A stretch of 64,000 bases of DNA from Treponema primitia ZAS-2 (GTDB lineage: Bacteria; Spirochaetota; Spirochaetia; Treponematales; Breznakiellaceae). The stretch lies in contig NC_015578.1 of assembly GCF_000214375.1 (NCBI RefSeq), forward strand, positions 2,294,001 through 2,358,000. Reading direction: 5' to 3'. The notes under the pieces were generated by a model that saw only the letters and a program-made list of their open reading frames with translations, did no database searches and was not told the origin of the DNA. Position numbers and translations under genes: made by a program. This document shows, piece by piece, positions 32,326-41,248 of this stretch (the stretch's first letter is position 1; each line of letters begins with the position of its first letter).

Positions 32326-32330
32326 GTTAT

Positions 32331-33185
32331 ATGATTATTAATCACAACCAGAGCGCCATGTTTGCCAATCGCCAGCTTGGTGTTACGCAAGCCGATGTAG
32401 CGCGGAGCATTGAAAAGCTCAGCTCAGGTCAGCGTATCAACAAAGCCGGTGATGATGCTTCCGGACTCGCGGTCTCCGAAAAAATGCGGGGCCAGATCCG
32501 GGGTTTAAATCAAGCGGAGCGCAATATTCAAAACGGTGTGTCCTTTATCCAGGCTACTGAAGGGTACCTTCAGGAATCCCAGGATATCCTGCACCGTCTC
32601 CGGGAACTGTCCGTACAGTCCGCCAACGGTATCTATACCGATGAGGATCGTATGCAGATTCAGGTTGAGGTTTCCCAATTGATCGATGAAATCAACCGCG
32701 TAGCGAGCCATGCTCAATACAACGGTATGAACATCCTCACCGGGTCCTTTGCCCAGAATTCCAGTGTTAACCGGATAATGCAGCTCCAGGTCGGGGCCAA
32801 TATGGATCAGAACGAACAGATCTTTATCGGTACCATGACCGCTCAGGCTCTTGGTTTACAGACCACCCAGGGTGAATCGGGGAGTATCTCCATCGTGTCC
32901 CCTGAGGAAGCGAATGCAGCTATCGGCTCCATAGATTCTGCTTTGAAGTTAATCTCCAAGCAGAGGGCCGATCTTGGCGCGTATCAGAACCGTTTTGAAA
33001 TGGCTGCGGAAGGGATCAGCATTGCTGCTGAAAACCTCCAGGCCGCCGAATCCCGGATACGGGATGCGGATATGGCGACCGAAATGGTTGCCTTTACCAA
33101 GGATTCAATCCTGTCCCAGGCGGGGAACGCTATGTTGGCTCAGGCCAATGTGCAGACCCAGTCGGTGTTACAGCTCCTTGGTTAA
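32331..33185 (+). CDS. flaB: Flagellin FlaB, second copy
   Basis: Second filament core protein, 284 residues, with the same terminal domains ([44 protein letters not shown]). Treponemes usually have two or three FlaB proteins that mix in the filament. AAGGAGG precedes the ATG. The gene has its own promoter and structured leader, and a strong intrinsic terminator follows. Confidence 0.96.
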   Translation: MIINHNQSAMFANRQLGVTQADVARSIEKLSSGQRINKAGDDASGLAVSEKMRGQIRGLNQAERNIQNGVSFIQATEGYLQESQDILHRLRELSVQSANGIYTDEDRMQIQVEVSQLIDEINRVASHAQYNGMNILTGSFAQNSSVNRIMQLQVGANMDQNEQIFIGTMTAQALGLQTTQGESGSISIVSPEEANAAIGSIDSALKLISKQRADLGAYQNRFEMAAEGISIAAENLQAAESRIRDADMATEMVAFTKDSILSQAGNAMLAQANVQTQSVLQLLG

Positions 33186-33243
33186 TGTTTCATAACCATT
33201 TGGTGTAACAAGAGGCTTCTGGACGTCGTCTTTTGGAACCCGG

Positions 33244-33279
33244 GGACGGAGGAGATCGCGCCCTTCTCCGCCCTTTTTT
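33244..33279 (+). terminator. Intrinsic terminator after the second flaB gene
   Basis: GGACGGAGGAG (33244-33254) pairs with CTTCTCCGCCC (33263-33273) with one mismatch and one G-U, followed by six T. Confidence 0.75.
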
Positions 33280-33289
33280 GAAAGCAGCG

Positions 33290-33310
33290 ATTCTCCTTAT
33301 GAAGGAGAAT
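33290..33310 (+). other. Hairpin upstream of flaG
   Basis: ATTCTCCTT-atg-AAGGAGAAT, a perfect 9-bp stem, 11 bases after the terminator T-run and about 30 bases before the flaG ATG. Confidence 0.5.
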
Positions 33311-33341
33311 TATTTCAATAAGTATGTAATGGGAGGTACCT

Positions 33342-33725
33342 ATGGGTACTGTAATAGCCGCTGTGGGTGTAAAACCCCAGCAGGAACTCCCCCAGGACAG
33401 AGGATTCGCTAAACAAACGCGGATACTGGCGGCAGCAAAGACCGCCGCATTAGAAAAATTTGAAGCATCCCTGCCGGGAAATCGGAATCCATCGGAAAAA
33501 GTTCCCCTGGATATAGGACCTACCGTCGCTGACCTTGAACGGGTCACCCTGGCGTTAAACCGAAGACTTAAATTCGAAGTGGATCACCAGTCCCATGAAG
33601 TAATCGTCAAGGTCATTGATGGCGAAACCGATAAGGTGATTAAGGTACTTCCACCGGAAGAATTGCAGCGACTGCATGACAACATCAAGGAAACTATTGG
33701 TTTCTTATTCGACGAGAAGGTATAA
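33342..33725 (+). CDS. flaG: FlaG family flagellar protein
   Basis: 127 residues. The conserved part is LKFEVDHQSHEVIVKVIDGETDKVIKVLPPEELQRLHDNI, the FlaG signature; the N terminus is variable. FlaG influences filament length in other bacteria. GGGAGGT precedes the ATG. It lies between flagellin and fliD, the usual position. Confidence 0.9.
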   Translation: MGTVIAAVGVKPQQELPQDRGFAKQTRILAAAKTAALEKFEASLPGNRNPSEKVPLDIGPTVADLERVTLALNRRLKFEVDHQSHEVIVKVIDGETDKVIKVLPPEELQRLHDNIKETIGFLFDEKV

Positions 33726-33732
33726 GCTGCTA

Positions 33733-33764
33733 GCCTGAACCGGTTAAGCAAACCCGGTTCAGGC
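33733..33764 (+). other. Hairpin between flaG and fliD
   Basis: GCCTGAACCGG (33733-33743) and CCGGTTCAGGC (33754-33764) form a perfect 11-bp stem with a 10-base loop. No T-run follows. It lies 22 bases before the fliD ATG. Confidence 0.65.
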
Positions 33765-33786
33765 CGACAGGAGAAGCAAGCGGGGT

Positions 33787-35817
33787 ATGTCCGACATTTA
33801 CGTGCCCGGAGTAAAAAGCCGGTTTAATACCGATAAACTCATTGAAGACCTTATGCAGGTCGAGCGGGTTCCCAGAGACCGCGTAGAAAAGCACGTCGAT
33901 ACCCTTCAAACACAAAAAACATACTGGCAGGAAATGGGCCGGCGCATGAGTTCCCTCCGGGAGAGCGCCAGGCAGCTTTTTTCATTTCAAAACCCCTTTA
34001 ATGAACGGATAGTGGTTTCCCAGGACGATTCGGTTATTACCGCCACCGCCACCAGGGAAGCGGCGGAGCAGAAGCACAACTTTACGGTAAAACAGGTTGC
34101 ATCTGCGGATCGTTTTATATCCGCCCCTTTGCCGGAAAACTACAAAATAAACGGGGGAACCTACGATTTTTCCATAGGGGAGGATCGGATTTCCTTTAAC
34201 TTCCGGGGGGGCACCCTCCGGGAATTTTCGGAAGCCCTGAACCGCCGGGGCAAGGATAAGATCCAGTCCAGCCTTATCGCCGTGGAAACCGGGACCAGAT
34301 CCCTGCTCATCGAATCCCTGGTAACCGGGGAAAAAAACCGCCTGGGCTTTTCCGGGGATTCTGAAGCCCTGGCCCTGAACATAGGCATGGGTGAGCGGAC
34401 AAATGATTCCACCGTAGACTTTGTCCTCCGGGATGCCACGGTACAGTCCAGGCGGGCTGCGGAGGCTTCCCTGATCAAGGTGGCGGAAAATACCCTCAGT
34501 GTTGCCGCCGGTGGAAGGGCCATTATCACCCCTCCCACCACCATCCCCTCAAGCCCCAACCTGATTATAAGCTTTGAAACCCTTACTACCCTGCGGAGGG
34601 AGGGGGCCGTTGTGATACCTCAGCCACCTCCGGGGCCGGAGATACCTACTTCGGGGTCCGCCAGCTACGGCGGCATCACCGTGGAAAACGATCTTTCCGA
34701 AGTCAATATGCCCCCCTGGATTCCCCCGGAAGCTCCGGCCCGAATGGATGACCTGGGGGTACTGACCTTTACCTATACCGATGGGACATCCACCATACTT
34801 CCCCCTATTACTGATTCTACTGATTTCAAACCCTACCAGTTCCAACTACAGGATATCGCGGGGGATAAAACTATTGTCTCCCTGGAATTGGTGAACAACA
34901 ATACCCATCGGGATGTGTCAATCAAAAACATCCGCATCTACGATCCCAATGCATTGGGGGGATTCACCCCCCGCAGCCCGGTTTCTGCGGCGGCGGATGC
35001 CCTTATCACCATGGACGGGATCGAGATCAGGCGGCCCACCAATAATATTGACGATCTTATCCCGGGGGTTACCATAACTCCCCGGGCTGTTTCTGACCGG
35101 CCACTTACCCTGGGGGTACAGCCTGACCGGGAGGGGATCAAAGACAGCATTATCTCCATGGTGGGGAACTATAACCGCCTGTTAGCGGATATAAATGTAT
35201 TAACCAGAAATGACGAACGGATAATCCAGGAACTGAGCTACCTTACCCCTGAGGAACAGGAAGAGTACCGGAAGAAGCTGGGGGTATTCTCAGGGGATTC
35301 AACCCTGAGCCAGTTTAAAAATACCCTCCAGAGGGCAGCTTCTTCCCCCTACCCCACTTCGGACAGCCCAATCCTGCTTTCCCAGATTGGCATAGGCACG
35401 GACGTCCGCCGTTCCGGGGCTTCAGGGTATGACGCTTCCCGGCTGCGGGGCTACCTGGAAATAGACGAAAAAGCCCTGGACGCCGCCCTGGAAACCCGTA
35501 TACCCCAGATACGCCAGCTATTCGGATTTGACAGCGACGGGGATCTTCTGGTTGATTCCGGGCTTGCCCACACTATTGATACCCTTGCCAGGCCCTATGT
35601 GGAAACCGGGGGGATCATCAGCCTAAAAACCGGTACCATTGATTCCCGGGTGGACCAGGATCAGCGGCGGATGGAAACCCTGGACCGGCAGCTTGCCAGC
35701 AAAGAGTCGGCACTCAAGATGCAATACGGCCAGATGGAAGGGGCCTATAACCGTATGGAACGGATGTCCACTTCCCTGGATCAGTTCAGCCAGAGGGCGA
35801 ATAATAATAATAATTAG
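33787..35817 (+). CDS. fliD: Flagellar hook-associated protein 2 (filament cap)
   Basis: Caps the growing filament and helps flagellin assembly. 676 residues: N-terminal FliD domain (VPGVKSRFNTDKLIEDLMQVERVPRDRVEKHVDTL), central variable part, and C-terminal coiled-coil domain ending LKMQYGQMEGAYNRMERMSTSLDQFSQ. A Pro-rich linker (VIPQPPPGPEIPTSG, about 278-292) is longer than usual. Followed after 11 bases by the next flagellar-cluster gene. Confidence 0.94.
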   Translation: MSDIYVPGVKSRFNTDKLIEDLMQVERVPRDRVEKHVDTLQTQKTYWQEMGRRMSSLRESARQLFSFQNPFNERIVVSQDDSVITATATREAAEQKHNFTVKQVASADRFISAPLPENYKINGGTYDFSIGEDRISFNFRGGTLREFSEALNRRGKDKIQSSLIAVETGTRSLLIESLVTGEKNRLGFSGDSEALALNIGMGERTNDSTVDFVLRDATVQSRRAAEASLIKVAENTLSVAAGGRAIITPPTTIPSSPNLIISFETLTTLRREGAVVIPQPPPGPEIPTSGSASYGGITVENDLSEVNMPPWIPPEAPARMDDLGVLTFTYTDGTSTILPPITDSTDFKPYQFQLQDIAGDKTIVSLELVNNNTHRDVSIKNIRIYDPNALGGFTPRSPVSAAADALITMDGIEIRRPTNNIDDLIPGVTITPRAVSDRPLTLGVQPDREGIKDSIISMVGNYNRLLADINVLTRNDERIIQELSYLTPEEQEEYRKKLGVFSGDSTLSQFKNTLQRAASSPYPTSDSPILLSQIGIGTDVRRSGASGYDASRLRGYLEIDEKALDAALETRIPQIRQLFGFDSDGDLLVDSGLAHTIDTLARPYVETGGIISLKTGTIDSRVDQDQRRMETLDRQLASKESALKMQYGQMEGAYNRMERMSTSLDQFSQRANNNNN

Positions 35818-35828
35818 CAGGTAAGGGT

Positions 35829-36788
35829 ATGAAAATTACAATCGACGGAAAACCAGCGGATATTATCCTGGAAAAAGAAAAAACCTTAGGCGACCTTTTA
35901 GGCGGCATTGGGGAATGGCTTTCCGGGTCCAGGTATTCCCTGAGTGGCCTGCGGATAAACGGTGAAACCACCGGCGCGGCTTCTCTGGAAGCGGCCTTTG
36001 ACCGGGATCTGGGGGAGTTAGAAACCCTGGATATTGAAACCAGCAGCCTGCCCCAGCTCTTAGCCGAAGCTCTGCTGGACATTCAGAATAAAATTGCCGC
36101 CTATGAAAACGCTTCCTTTGAAGAACGGCGGAACATACAGCAAAATTGGGAAACCGGCCCCTCGGCGAGTTTTCTAGCGGAACAGATCCCGGATATCTAC
36201 GGGTATGCTGCCCAAACCTTCCGGGGTGAAGGCTTTGCCCCTGAATCTCTCTCTTCCCTGATTGAAGAACGGCTCCGGGAACTCCGGGACCCCGGGGCGG
36301 AGTTAGGCCGTATAGAGCAAGCGGTGGAGAGCATTGCCACGCGCCTTGAGGACCTGCCCCTGGATATTCAGACTGGAAAGGATGGGCGTGCCGCAGAAAC
36401 GGTGCAGCTTTTTTCGGGAATTACAGAAAAAATCTTTCGACTCCTCTCTTTCCTAAAACTGGAAGGCTTTGTTACCGATACTTTAGTCATAGATACTGCG
36501 CGGGAAACTCCGTTGCAAGTAGCGCGGGGAACTTCGTTGCAAGTAGCGCGGGGAACTTCGTTGCAAGTAGCGCGGGAAACTCCGTTGCAAGTAGCGCGGG
36601 AAACTCCGTTGCAAGTAGCGCCTTTCAGCGCTTTTATCGAAGATTTCAGCGCCGCCTTAAAGGAACTTTTGGCGGCCTATGAGGTAAAAGACGCGGTTTT
36701 AGTGGGAGATTTAGCGGAATATGAGGTGGCGCCCCGTTTGCGGGCCCTGTATTCGGCAATCAAAACTCCGGCTGCCGCCGCATCTTAA
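35829..36788 (+). CDS. Flagellar-cluster protein of unknown function with 8-residue repeats
   Basis: 319 residues, no recognised domain. The first 80 residues look like a small beta-grasp-like module (ITIDGKPADIILEKEKTLGDLL, LRINGETTG), the middle is helical and acidic, and residues about 224-263 are five copies of an 8-residue repeat (RETPLQVA / RGTSLQVA) encoded by a 24-bp tandem array. A gene in this place, between fliD and a PilZ gene, also occurs in other treponemes, so it is probably flagellar. The repeat is likely a late insertion. Confidence 0.8.
   Translation: MKITIDGKPADIILEKEKTLGDLLGGIGEWLSGSRYSLSGLRINGETTGAASLEAAFDRDLGELETLDIETSSLPQLLAEALLDIQNKIAAYENASFEERRNIQQNWETGPSASFLAEQIPDIYGYAAQTFRGEGFAPESLSSLIEERLRELRDPGAELGRIEQAVESIATRLEDLPLDIQTGKDGRAAETVQLFSGITEKIFRLLSFLKLEGFVTDTLVIDTARETPLQVARGTSLQVARGTSLQVARETPLQVARETPLQVAPFSAFIEDFSAALKELLAAYEVKDAVLVGDLAEYEVAPRLRALYSAIKTPAAAAS
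36498..36617. repeat. 24-bp tandem repeat, 5 exact-length units, inside a flagellar-cluster gene
   Basis: Units at 36498, 36522, 36546, 36570 and 36594. Units 1, 4, 5 are identical and units 2, 3 are identical; the two types differ at two positions. Core GCGCGGGAAACTCCGTTGCA. Same period and related core as 21491-21562. Confidence 0.95.
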
Positions 36789-36804
36789 TCAAAAGGAAGG
36801 GTCC

Positions 36805-37899
36805 ATGTTCCCGGGGATGACATTTTATCTACTTCAGGATGTATATTTTGTCTCCTTCGGTGACAGGTATCCCTGGGCAGGCCCTGTCTTAGGGGTAAGC
36901 TTTGGGGGGTTCTTTCTTTTTTTACTAATCCACGGCCTTATCAAGAATCGAAGCGGCGCAGGGGCTCCCCGGCGCTTCAGCTTTTTTGCCCTTTCAAAAA
37001 TCGCCAATTCCTACGGGCTGAGCAAACCCCAGAAAAAGGTGTTGGAGGATATTTTCAGAAGCGATGCGGTGAGCGATCCCATCTCGGTTATACAGAGTAC
37101 CCCCCTGCTGGATAAACACTTTAAGCGGGCGTACCGGCGCATTGAAAATACTGCGACCAGCGATGCTGTTGCCCAGCAGCAGATAGCCCTGCTCTTTTCC
37201 ACCAGAAATACCATCGAGGCTGTGCAGAATACTACCGCCACCGCCACTTCTACCCGGCAGATCCCCTCGAACATGGCGGGGGTTCTTGCGGTGGGAAAGG
37301 AAACCTATCCGGTCAGGGTGGTCAATTCTAAAGGGGATTCGGTGCTGGTAGAAAGTCCCAAAAATTCCTTGGGCAACCCCATACGTATCCCCACTGGAAC
37401 CAGGGTTGCCCTGTCATTCTTTACCAAGTCCAGTAAGGGCTACTCCTTTGATTCCAAAATACTGGGAACCATGGATACCCCCAAGGGGCAAAATTTACAG
37501 CTAGCCCATGCTGCACGGGTTAAACCCCTGGTTCAGCGGCGTTTCCGGCGGATTCAAACCGCTACCCCCTGCATTTTCCACGTTGTTTTAGTAAGCGAAA
37601 CAAGGGTGGGCCGTAAAATGGTTAAGAAAATGACCGTAGACAAATACCGGTATACCGGTACTATCATGGATCTATCCATAGGCGGGTGTTCCATGCAGAG
37701 TTCCGCGAATATACGGGCCGGTACCAGGATTAAGCTTGAATTTGAATCCGGAGATACTGCGTCATTGGCGGCTCTGGGACAGGTTCTCAGGATCAACCGG
37801 GGCGGAAAATACACAACCATACATGTAAAGTTTATCAAAGTACCCCGCAGGGCGCAGAATTCTATTAATGCCCTTGTTTTTGAATATAATGATGAATGA
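36805..37899 (+). CDS. PilZ-domain c-di-GMP-binding protein
   Basis: 364 residues. An N-terminal membrane helix (GVSFGGFFLFLLIHGLI, about 27-43) is followed by a helical region, a YcgR-N-like domain (about 170-240), and a C-terminal PilZ domain with RRFRR and DLSIGGCSMQS, the RxxxR and (D/N)xSxxG c-di-GMP motifs. Likely couples c-di-GMP to flagellar motility. Start at 36805 has AAGGAAGG. Confidence 0.87.
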   Translation: MFPGMTFYLLQDVYFVSFGDRYPWAGPVLGVSFGGFFLFLLIHGLIKNRSGAGAPRRFSFFALSKIANSYGLSKPQKKVLEDIFRSDAVSDPISVIQSTPLLDKHFKRAYRRIENTATSDAVAQQQIALLFSTRNTIEAVQNTTATATSTRQIPSNMAGVLAVGKETYPVRVVNSKGDSVLVESPKNSLGNPIRIPTGTRVALSFFTKSSKGYSFDSKILGTMDTPKGQNLQLAHAARVKPLVQRRFRRIQTATPCIFHVVLVSETRVGRKMVKKMTVDKYRYTGTIMDLSIGGCSMQSSANIRAGTRIKLEFESGDTASLAALGQVLRINRGGKYTTIHVKFIKVPRRAQNSINALVFEYNDE

Positions 37900-37955
37900 T
37901 CGGTAGGCAGGGCTGTAGCGCTTCCCGAAAAATTAAAAGGTAAGGTGAGGGCGGG

Positions 37956-38219
37956 ATGAAGATAAAACAGATTAGAGATATTGTTCGAAAAGATGTCCCA
38001 ATATACTACCGGCGTCTGTTTAACGGCGTCCTTGAGATTGAGGTTATGGGCAAAAATCTAGAACGACAGATAGATTTTACCATTGAAACCCTGCCTACCG
38101 GTATGAACCAGGTTTCGGTGACCATTGCTGAACCGGTTGACTATCCCCTGGTTCCCCTGATGAAGGAACTAAAACAGTTTATTTCCGACTTGGACGAAAA
38201 CGGAGGCCTTCCTGGCTAG
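37956..38219 (+). CDS. Small conserved hypothetical protein
   Basis: 87 residues, alpha/beta: IRDIVRKDVPIYYRRLFNGVLEIEVMGKNLERQIDFTIETLP. No recognised family. Placed between the PilZ gene and tsaE. GGTGAGGGCGGG precedes the ATG. Its stop is overlapped by the likely true start of tsaE. Confidence 0.75.
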   Translation: MKIKQIRDIVRKDVPIYYRRLFNGVLEIEVMGKNLERQIDFTIETLPTGMNQVSVTIAEPVDYPLVPLMKELKQFISDLDENGGLPG

Positions 38220-38652
38220 TTTTGTTTCTTCTTCCCCGGAAGAAACCATGGCTATTGGAGAAAGGATCGCCGCTAATCTGAAAAAAGGAAGCATAGTCGC
38301 CCTCTATGGAACCTTAGGCGCCGGGAAAACCTGCATTACCAAGGGTATTGGCCGCTTTCTTGGCATTGATGAAGCGATAACCAGCCCCAGCTATACGATT
38401 ATTTCCGAATATACAACCCGCCATCCCGATATTTTGCCCTTTTACCATATTGACGCCTACCGCCTGGAAGGGGATGATGACTTTATCGCCCTGGGGGGTG
38501 AGGAACTTCTCTTTGGAGAGGGTATTTCGGTGATTGAATGGAGTGAGCGGCTAAAGTCTACCATACCCGCCGGGGCAATTACCGTTACGATTACACTGCT
38601 TGAAGATGGACACCGCCATATCACCATTGAAGGACTGGAAACGCTGAAATGA
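38212..38652 (+). CDS. tsaE: tRNA threonylcarbamoyladenosine synthesis ATPase TsaE
   Basis: Needed for t6A at tRNA position 37. Walker A is LYGTLGAGKTCITKG, followed by SPSYTIISEY, HIDAYRL and SVIEWSE, all TsaE motifs. Starting at the ATG at 38248 gives 134 residues but cuts the conserved N-terminal block. In the same frame 12 codons earlier, a CTG at 38212 with GGAGG five bases upstream would give MASFVSSSPEETMAIGERIA, the usual TsaE N terminus. I therefore place the start at the CTG, with the ATG as alternative. Confidence 0.85.
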   Translation: MASFVSSSPEETMAIGERIAANLKKGSIVALYGTLGAGKTCITKGIGRFLGIDEAITSPSYTIISEYTTRHPDILPFYHIDAYRLEGDDDFIALGGEELLFGEGISVIEWSERLKSTIPAGAITVTITLLEDGHRHITIEGLETLK

Positions 38653-39344
38653 ATATACTTGCCCTGGATACTTCCTCGCAAGTTCTGTCCGCCGCCCTTT
38701 CAAAGGGAGAGGATGTCTGGTATTTTGAGGTGGACGGAGGCCTTCGCCATGCGGAACTGCTCATGGATGTCCTGGACCGGCTCCTGGGCAGCGCCGGCCT
38801 GGAGAGCGGAGATATTGATCTGGCGGCCTGTATGAAGGGCCCCGGGTCCTTTACGGGGCTGCGTATCGCCTTTGCGGCAGTAAAGGGCCTGGCCCTGGCC
38901 CTGGGTATCCCCATGGTTTCGGTCCCGACCCTGGACTGTTTGGCCGCCCCCTATGCCTCATGGCCCGGTCTGGTCATCCCCGCCTTGGATGCAAAAAAGG
39001 ACCGCTTCTTTAGCGCCCTATACCGGGAAGGGGAACGGCTCGGCGATTTTATGGACGCATCCCCGGAAGAAATCGCCGCCCGGATCAGGGCCCTCTCAGG
39101 CGGGGACGCACAGGCCGGGGAAAATGTGATGATTACCGGGCCTGACGGGCCTCTATTGTATGAAAAGCTCAAAACGGCCTTTGGGCCGGGACTTTTTTGC
39201 GACCCGGGTGGAAAACGGGGAAGGGCCCGGGAACTATTGGACATCATTTTGAAAAGGGGTATAATTGGATCAGAAGAGGAGTATTTTTCCGGGCCCCTTT
39301 ATTTACGAAAGAGCGATGCGGAATTATCCTTTGGCGCCAAATGA
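38649..39344 (+). CDS. tsaB: tRNA threonylcarbamoyladenosine synthesis protein TsaB
   Basis: Scaffold partner of TsaD in t6A synthesis. 231 residues: MNILALDTSSQVLSAAL, RHAELLMDVLDRLL, CMKGPGSFTGLRIAFAAVKGLALALGIP. Overlaps tsaE by four bases (ATGA). TsaD is not in the window. Confidence 0.93.
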   Translation: MNILALDTSSQVLSAALSKGEDVWYFEVDGGLRHAELLMDVLDRLLGSAGLESGDIDLAACMKGPGSFTGLRIAFAAVKGLALALGIPMVSVPTLDCLAAPYASWPGLVIPALDAKKDRFFSALYREGERLGDFMDASPEEIAARIRALSGGDAQAGENVMITGPDGPLLYEKLKTAFGPGLFCDPGGKRGRARELLDIILKRGIIGSEEEYFSGPLYLRKSDAELSFGAK

Positions 39345-39455
39345 TGCCTCTAGGGAGCAAGCTCCAGGGTATCTCTAAGCTTGTATTATTTGAGCGGAGG
39401 CTCGTTCGACAAGAAGTTCATTAAACCAGATTCACGAATAAAAAAGTTGGGATTT

Positions 39456-40538
39456 ATGCAGGATATACAAAAAACGGAAGAAATTCCCGATAATGAAAAA
39501 TTGGAAACCCTGGATGTCCTTGATGCGGCGGAAGTGGAGGACATTGAGACTGCGGACGCTGCTATCAGGGTTTCTCATACTCCCTCAATGGAACTATTTG
39601 AAAACAGTATATTCCCGGTTTTATTTATAGATCAACATCTGAAAATAATCTACGCCAATCCGGGATGCAAAAATATGTTTCCTTTTTCAAAACTCGTAGG
39701 CAGCTATTTTGTTGATACCTTCGGAAAATTCTTTGAATTAGAAGATATACGAAAAATCAGAGATACTGTTATAAAGGGGGATAACGGATTTTCCTGGAAA
39801 GGAAAAGCCCGGATAAAGTCCCGTGAAATTGTTACGGTTCAGACAAAAGTATATCTTTTCGCCGCAGAAATGAACATCAAAGCCCCTGAGAATTTTGTGA
39901 TCATGTTTGATGATGTGACCGAAGAGAACCGCCTTCTCCTGCGCTCAGTTTTTATGAGCCTCCTGGAGGCGTCGAAGCTAAAAGATAATGATACGGGTCA
40001 GCATATCTCCAGGGTAAACCTGTATTCTCGCTGCCTGGCAGAAGAACTGCACCACAAACCGGGGTATGAACGGGTGGATGCGGATTTTATTGACAATATA
40101 GGATTCCTGGCGTCCATGCACGATGTGGGAAAGATAGGCACTCCGGATGATATTCTAAATAAGGAAGGCCCCCTCTCGGACTGGGAGTGGTCGGTAATGC
40201 AGGAGCATACCAAGAACGGCGCCTTTATACTTTCTACTTATCCTAATCCTATGGCAAAGGATATCGCCCTGTGCCACCATGAAAAATGGAACGGCACAGG
40301 GTACCCCTTCCAGCTGGAAATGGATCTGATACCCCTGTCTGCCCGGATTGTAGCCATCGCGGATGTGTACGATGCCCTGAGAATGCGGCGGAGTTATAAG
40401 CCCCCCTTTGACCATCAAACGGCGGTTCGCCAAATGATGGAAGGAAAGGGAACCCATTTTGACCCTACCCTGCTTGATGTGTTTTATACATCGGCGCCCA
40501 GGTTTAATGCACTCTTTGAGAAAAACAAGGATACGTGA
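39456..40538 (+). CDS. PAS-HD-GYP cyclic-di-GMP phosphodiesterase
   Basis: 360 residues. An acidic leader, a PAS-like domain (about 50-175, FPVLFIDQHLKIIYANPGCKNMFPFS), and an HD-GYP domain with DTGQHISRV, HDVGKIGTPDDILNK, HEKWNGTGYP and DVYDALRMRRSYK. The HD pair and GYP are intact, so c-di-GMP hydrolysis is expected. Start at 39456 is chosen as the first ATG; a TTG 25 codons upstream is possible. Convergent with csrA, 5 bases apart. Confidence 0.88.
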   Translation: MQDIQKTEEIPDNEKLETLDVLDAAEVEDIETADAAIRVSHTPSMELFENSIFPVLFIDQHLKIIYANPGCKNMFPFSKLVGSYFVDTFGKFFELEDIRKIRDTVIKGDNGFSWKGKARIKSREIVTVQTKVYLFAAEMNIKAPENFVIMFDDVTEENRLLLRSVFMSLLEASKLKDNDTGQHISRVNLYSRCLAEELHHKPGYERVDADFIDNIGFLASMHDVGKIGTPDDILNKEGPLSDWEWSVMQEHTKNGAFILSTYPNPMAKDIALCHHEKWNGTGYPFQLEMDLIPLSARIVAIADVYDALRMRRSYKPPFDHQTAVRQMMEGKGTHFDPTLLDVFYTSAPRFNALFEKNKDT

Positions 40539-40543
40539 CCTTA

Positions 40544-40777
40544 TTACAGAGGATCCCTTTTGGCACCAAAATCCAATTCCGGGAAAACCGGCTTTGATTC
40601 TGCGGCAGCTTTGTTTTCCGCCTTTATGGCGTCGAATACTTCCTGGCGGAATACCTTTACTGTTTTTGGGGCATCCACACCGATACGCACCTGATCTCCC
40701 CGAATTTCAATGATGGATATAGAGATATCCTCACCTATCATGATCTTTTCATTGATTTTTCTGGATAGTATCAGCAT
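40544..40777 (-). CDS. csrA: Carbon storage regulator, RNA-binding translational repressor
   Basis: 77 residues: [47 protein letters not shown] is a full CsrA with the RNA-contact residues Leu4, Arg6 and Arg44-region. A charged tail follows. Overlaps the fliW end by 7 bases. Predicted targets are the two flagellin leaders in this window. Confidence 0.96.
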   Translation of the reverse strand: MLILSRKINEKIMIGEDISISIIEIRGDQVRIGVDAPKTVKVFRQEVFDAIKAENKAAAESKPVFPELDFGAKRDPL

Positions 40778-41220
40778 GTGCCCTGCCTCACCGCCGCAAG
40801 TTCTTCTATGATGTCATGCTTTGTTTTCCACCGGGGATCGGTTAACACAGCCTGCTTACCCGAGCGGATGTCTCTGTTGATTATCAGGGGCCCCTGAAGA
40901 TTAGCAGTCATGGGGCTGCCGCCGGAAGGGATGGTAACAATGGAAAATATCAGGGCTTTCTCCGGGCCGGATAGGCCTATATCCTTAAGCTCCTCATCGT
41001 TAATGTCCAGTTCATAATCGGGTCTGAACAGAAATGGGTTGATCAGGATGAAGGCTATCTGTTCAACCTCCAGGGACTGGAGCCAGTAAAAGGGCTGCCG
41101 TTCCGCATCAAGGAGTATATACTCCTTAAAAGATTCAAAGCCCAGAAGGCCCAGGGGAAAACTGATCCTTTGCCGTTCATCAACTTCAATCAAGCCATAC
41201 GCTTTTGTTGCGACCTTCAC
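40771..41220 (-). CDS. fliW: Flagellar assembly factor FliW
   Basis: 149 residues: [66 protein letters not shown]. FliW binds flagellin and CsrA alternately; free FliW inactivates CsrA when flagellin has been exported. GTG start after AGGAG. Directly before csrA, as in many bacteria. Confidence 0.95.
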   Translation of the reverse strand: MKVATKAYGLIEVDERQRISFPLGLLGFESFKEYILLDAERQPFYWLQSLEVEQIAFILINPFLFRPDYELDINDEELKDIGLSGPEKALIFSIVTIPSGGSPMTANLQGPLIINRDIRSGKQAVLTDPRWKTKHDIIEELAAVRQGTC

Positions 41221-41248
41221 GGTATACTCCTAATACTGCGCAGTTTAA

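Noticed and set aside
39354-39365. GGAGC-aa-GCTCC hairpin after tsaB
   Set aside because: Only 5 bp and no T-run; not enough for a terminator call.
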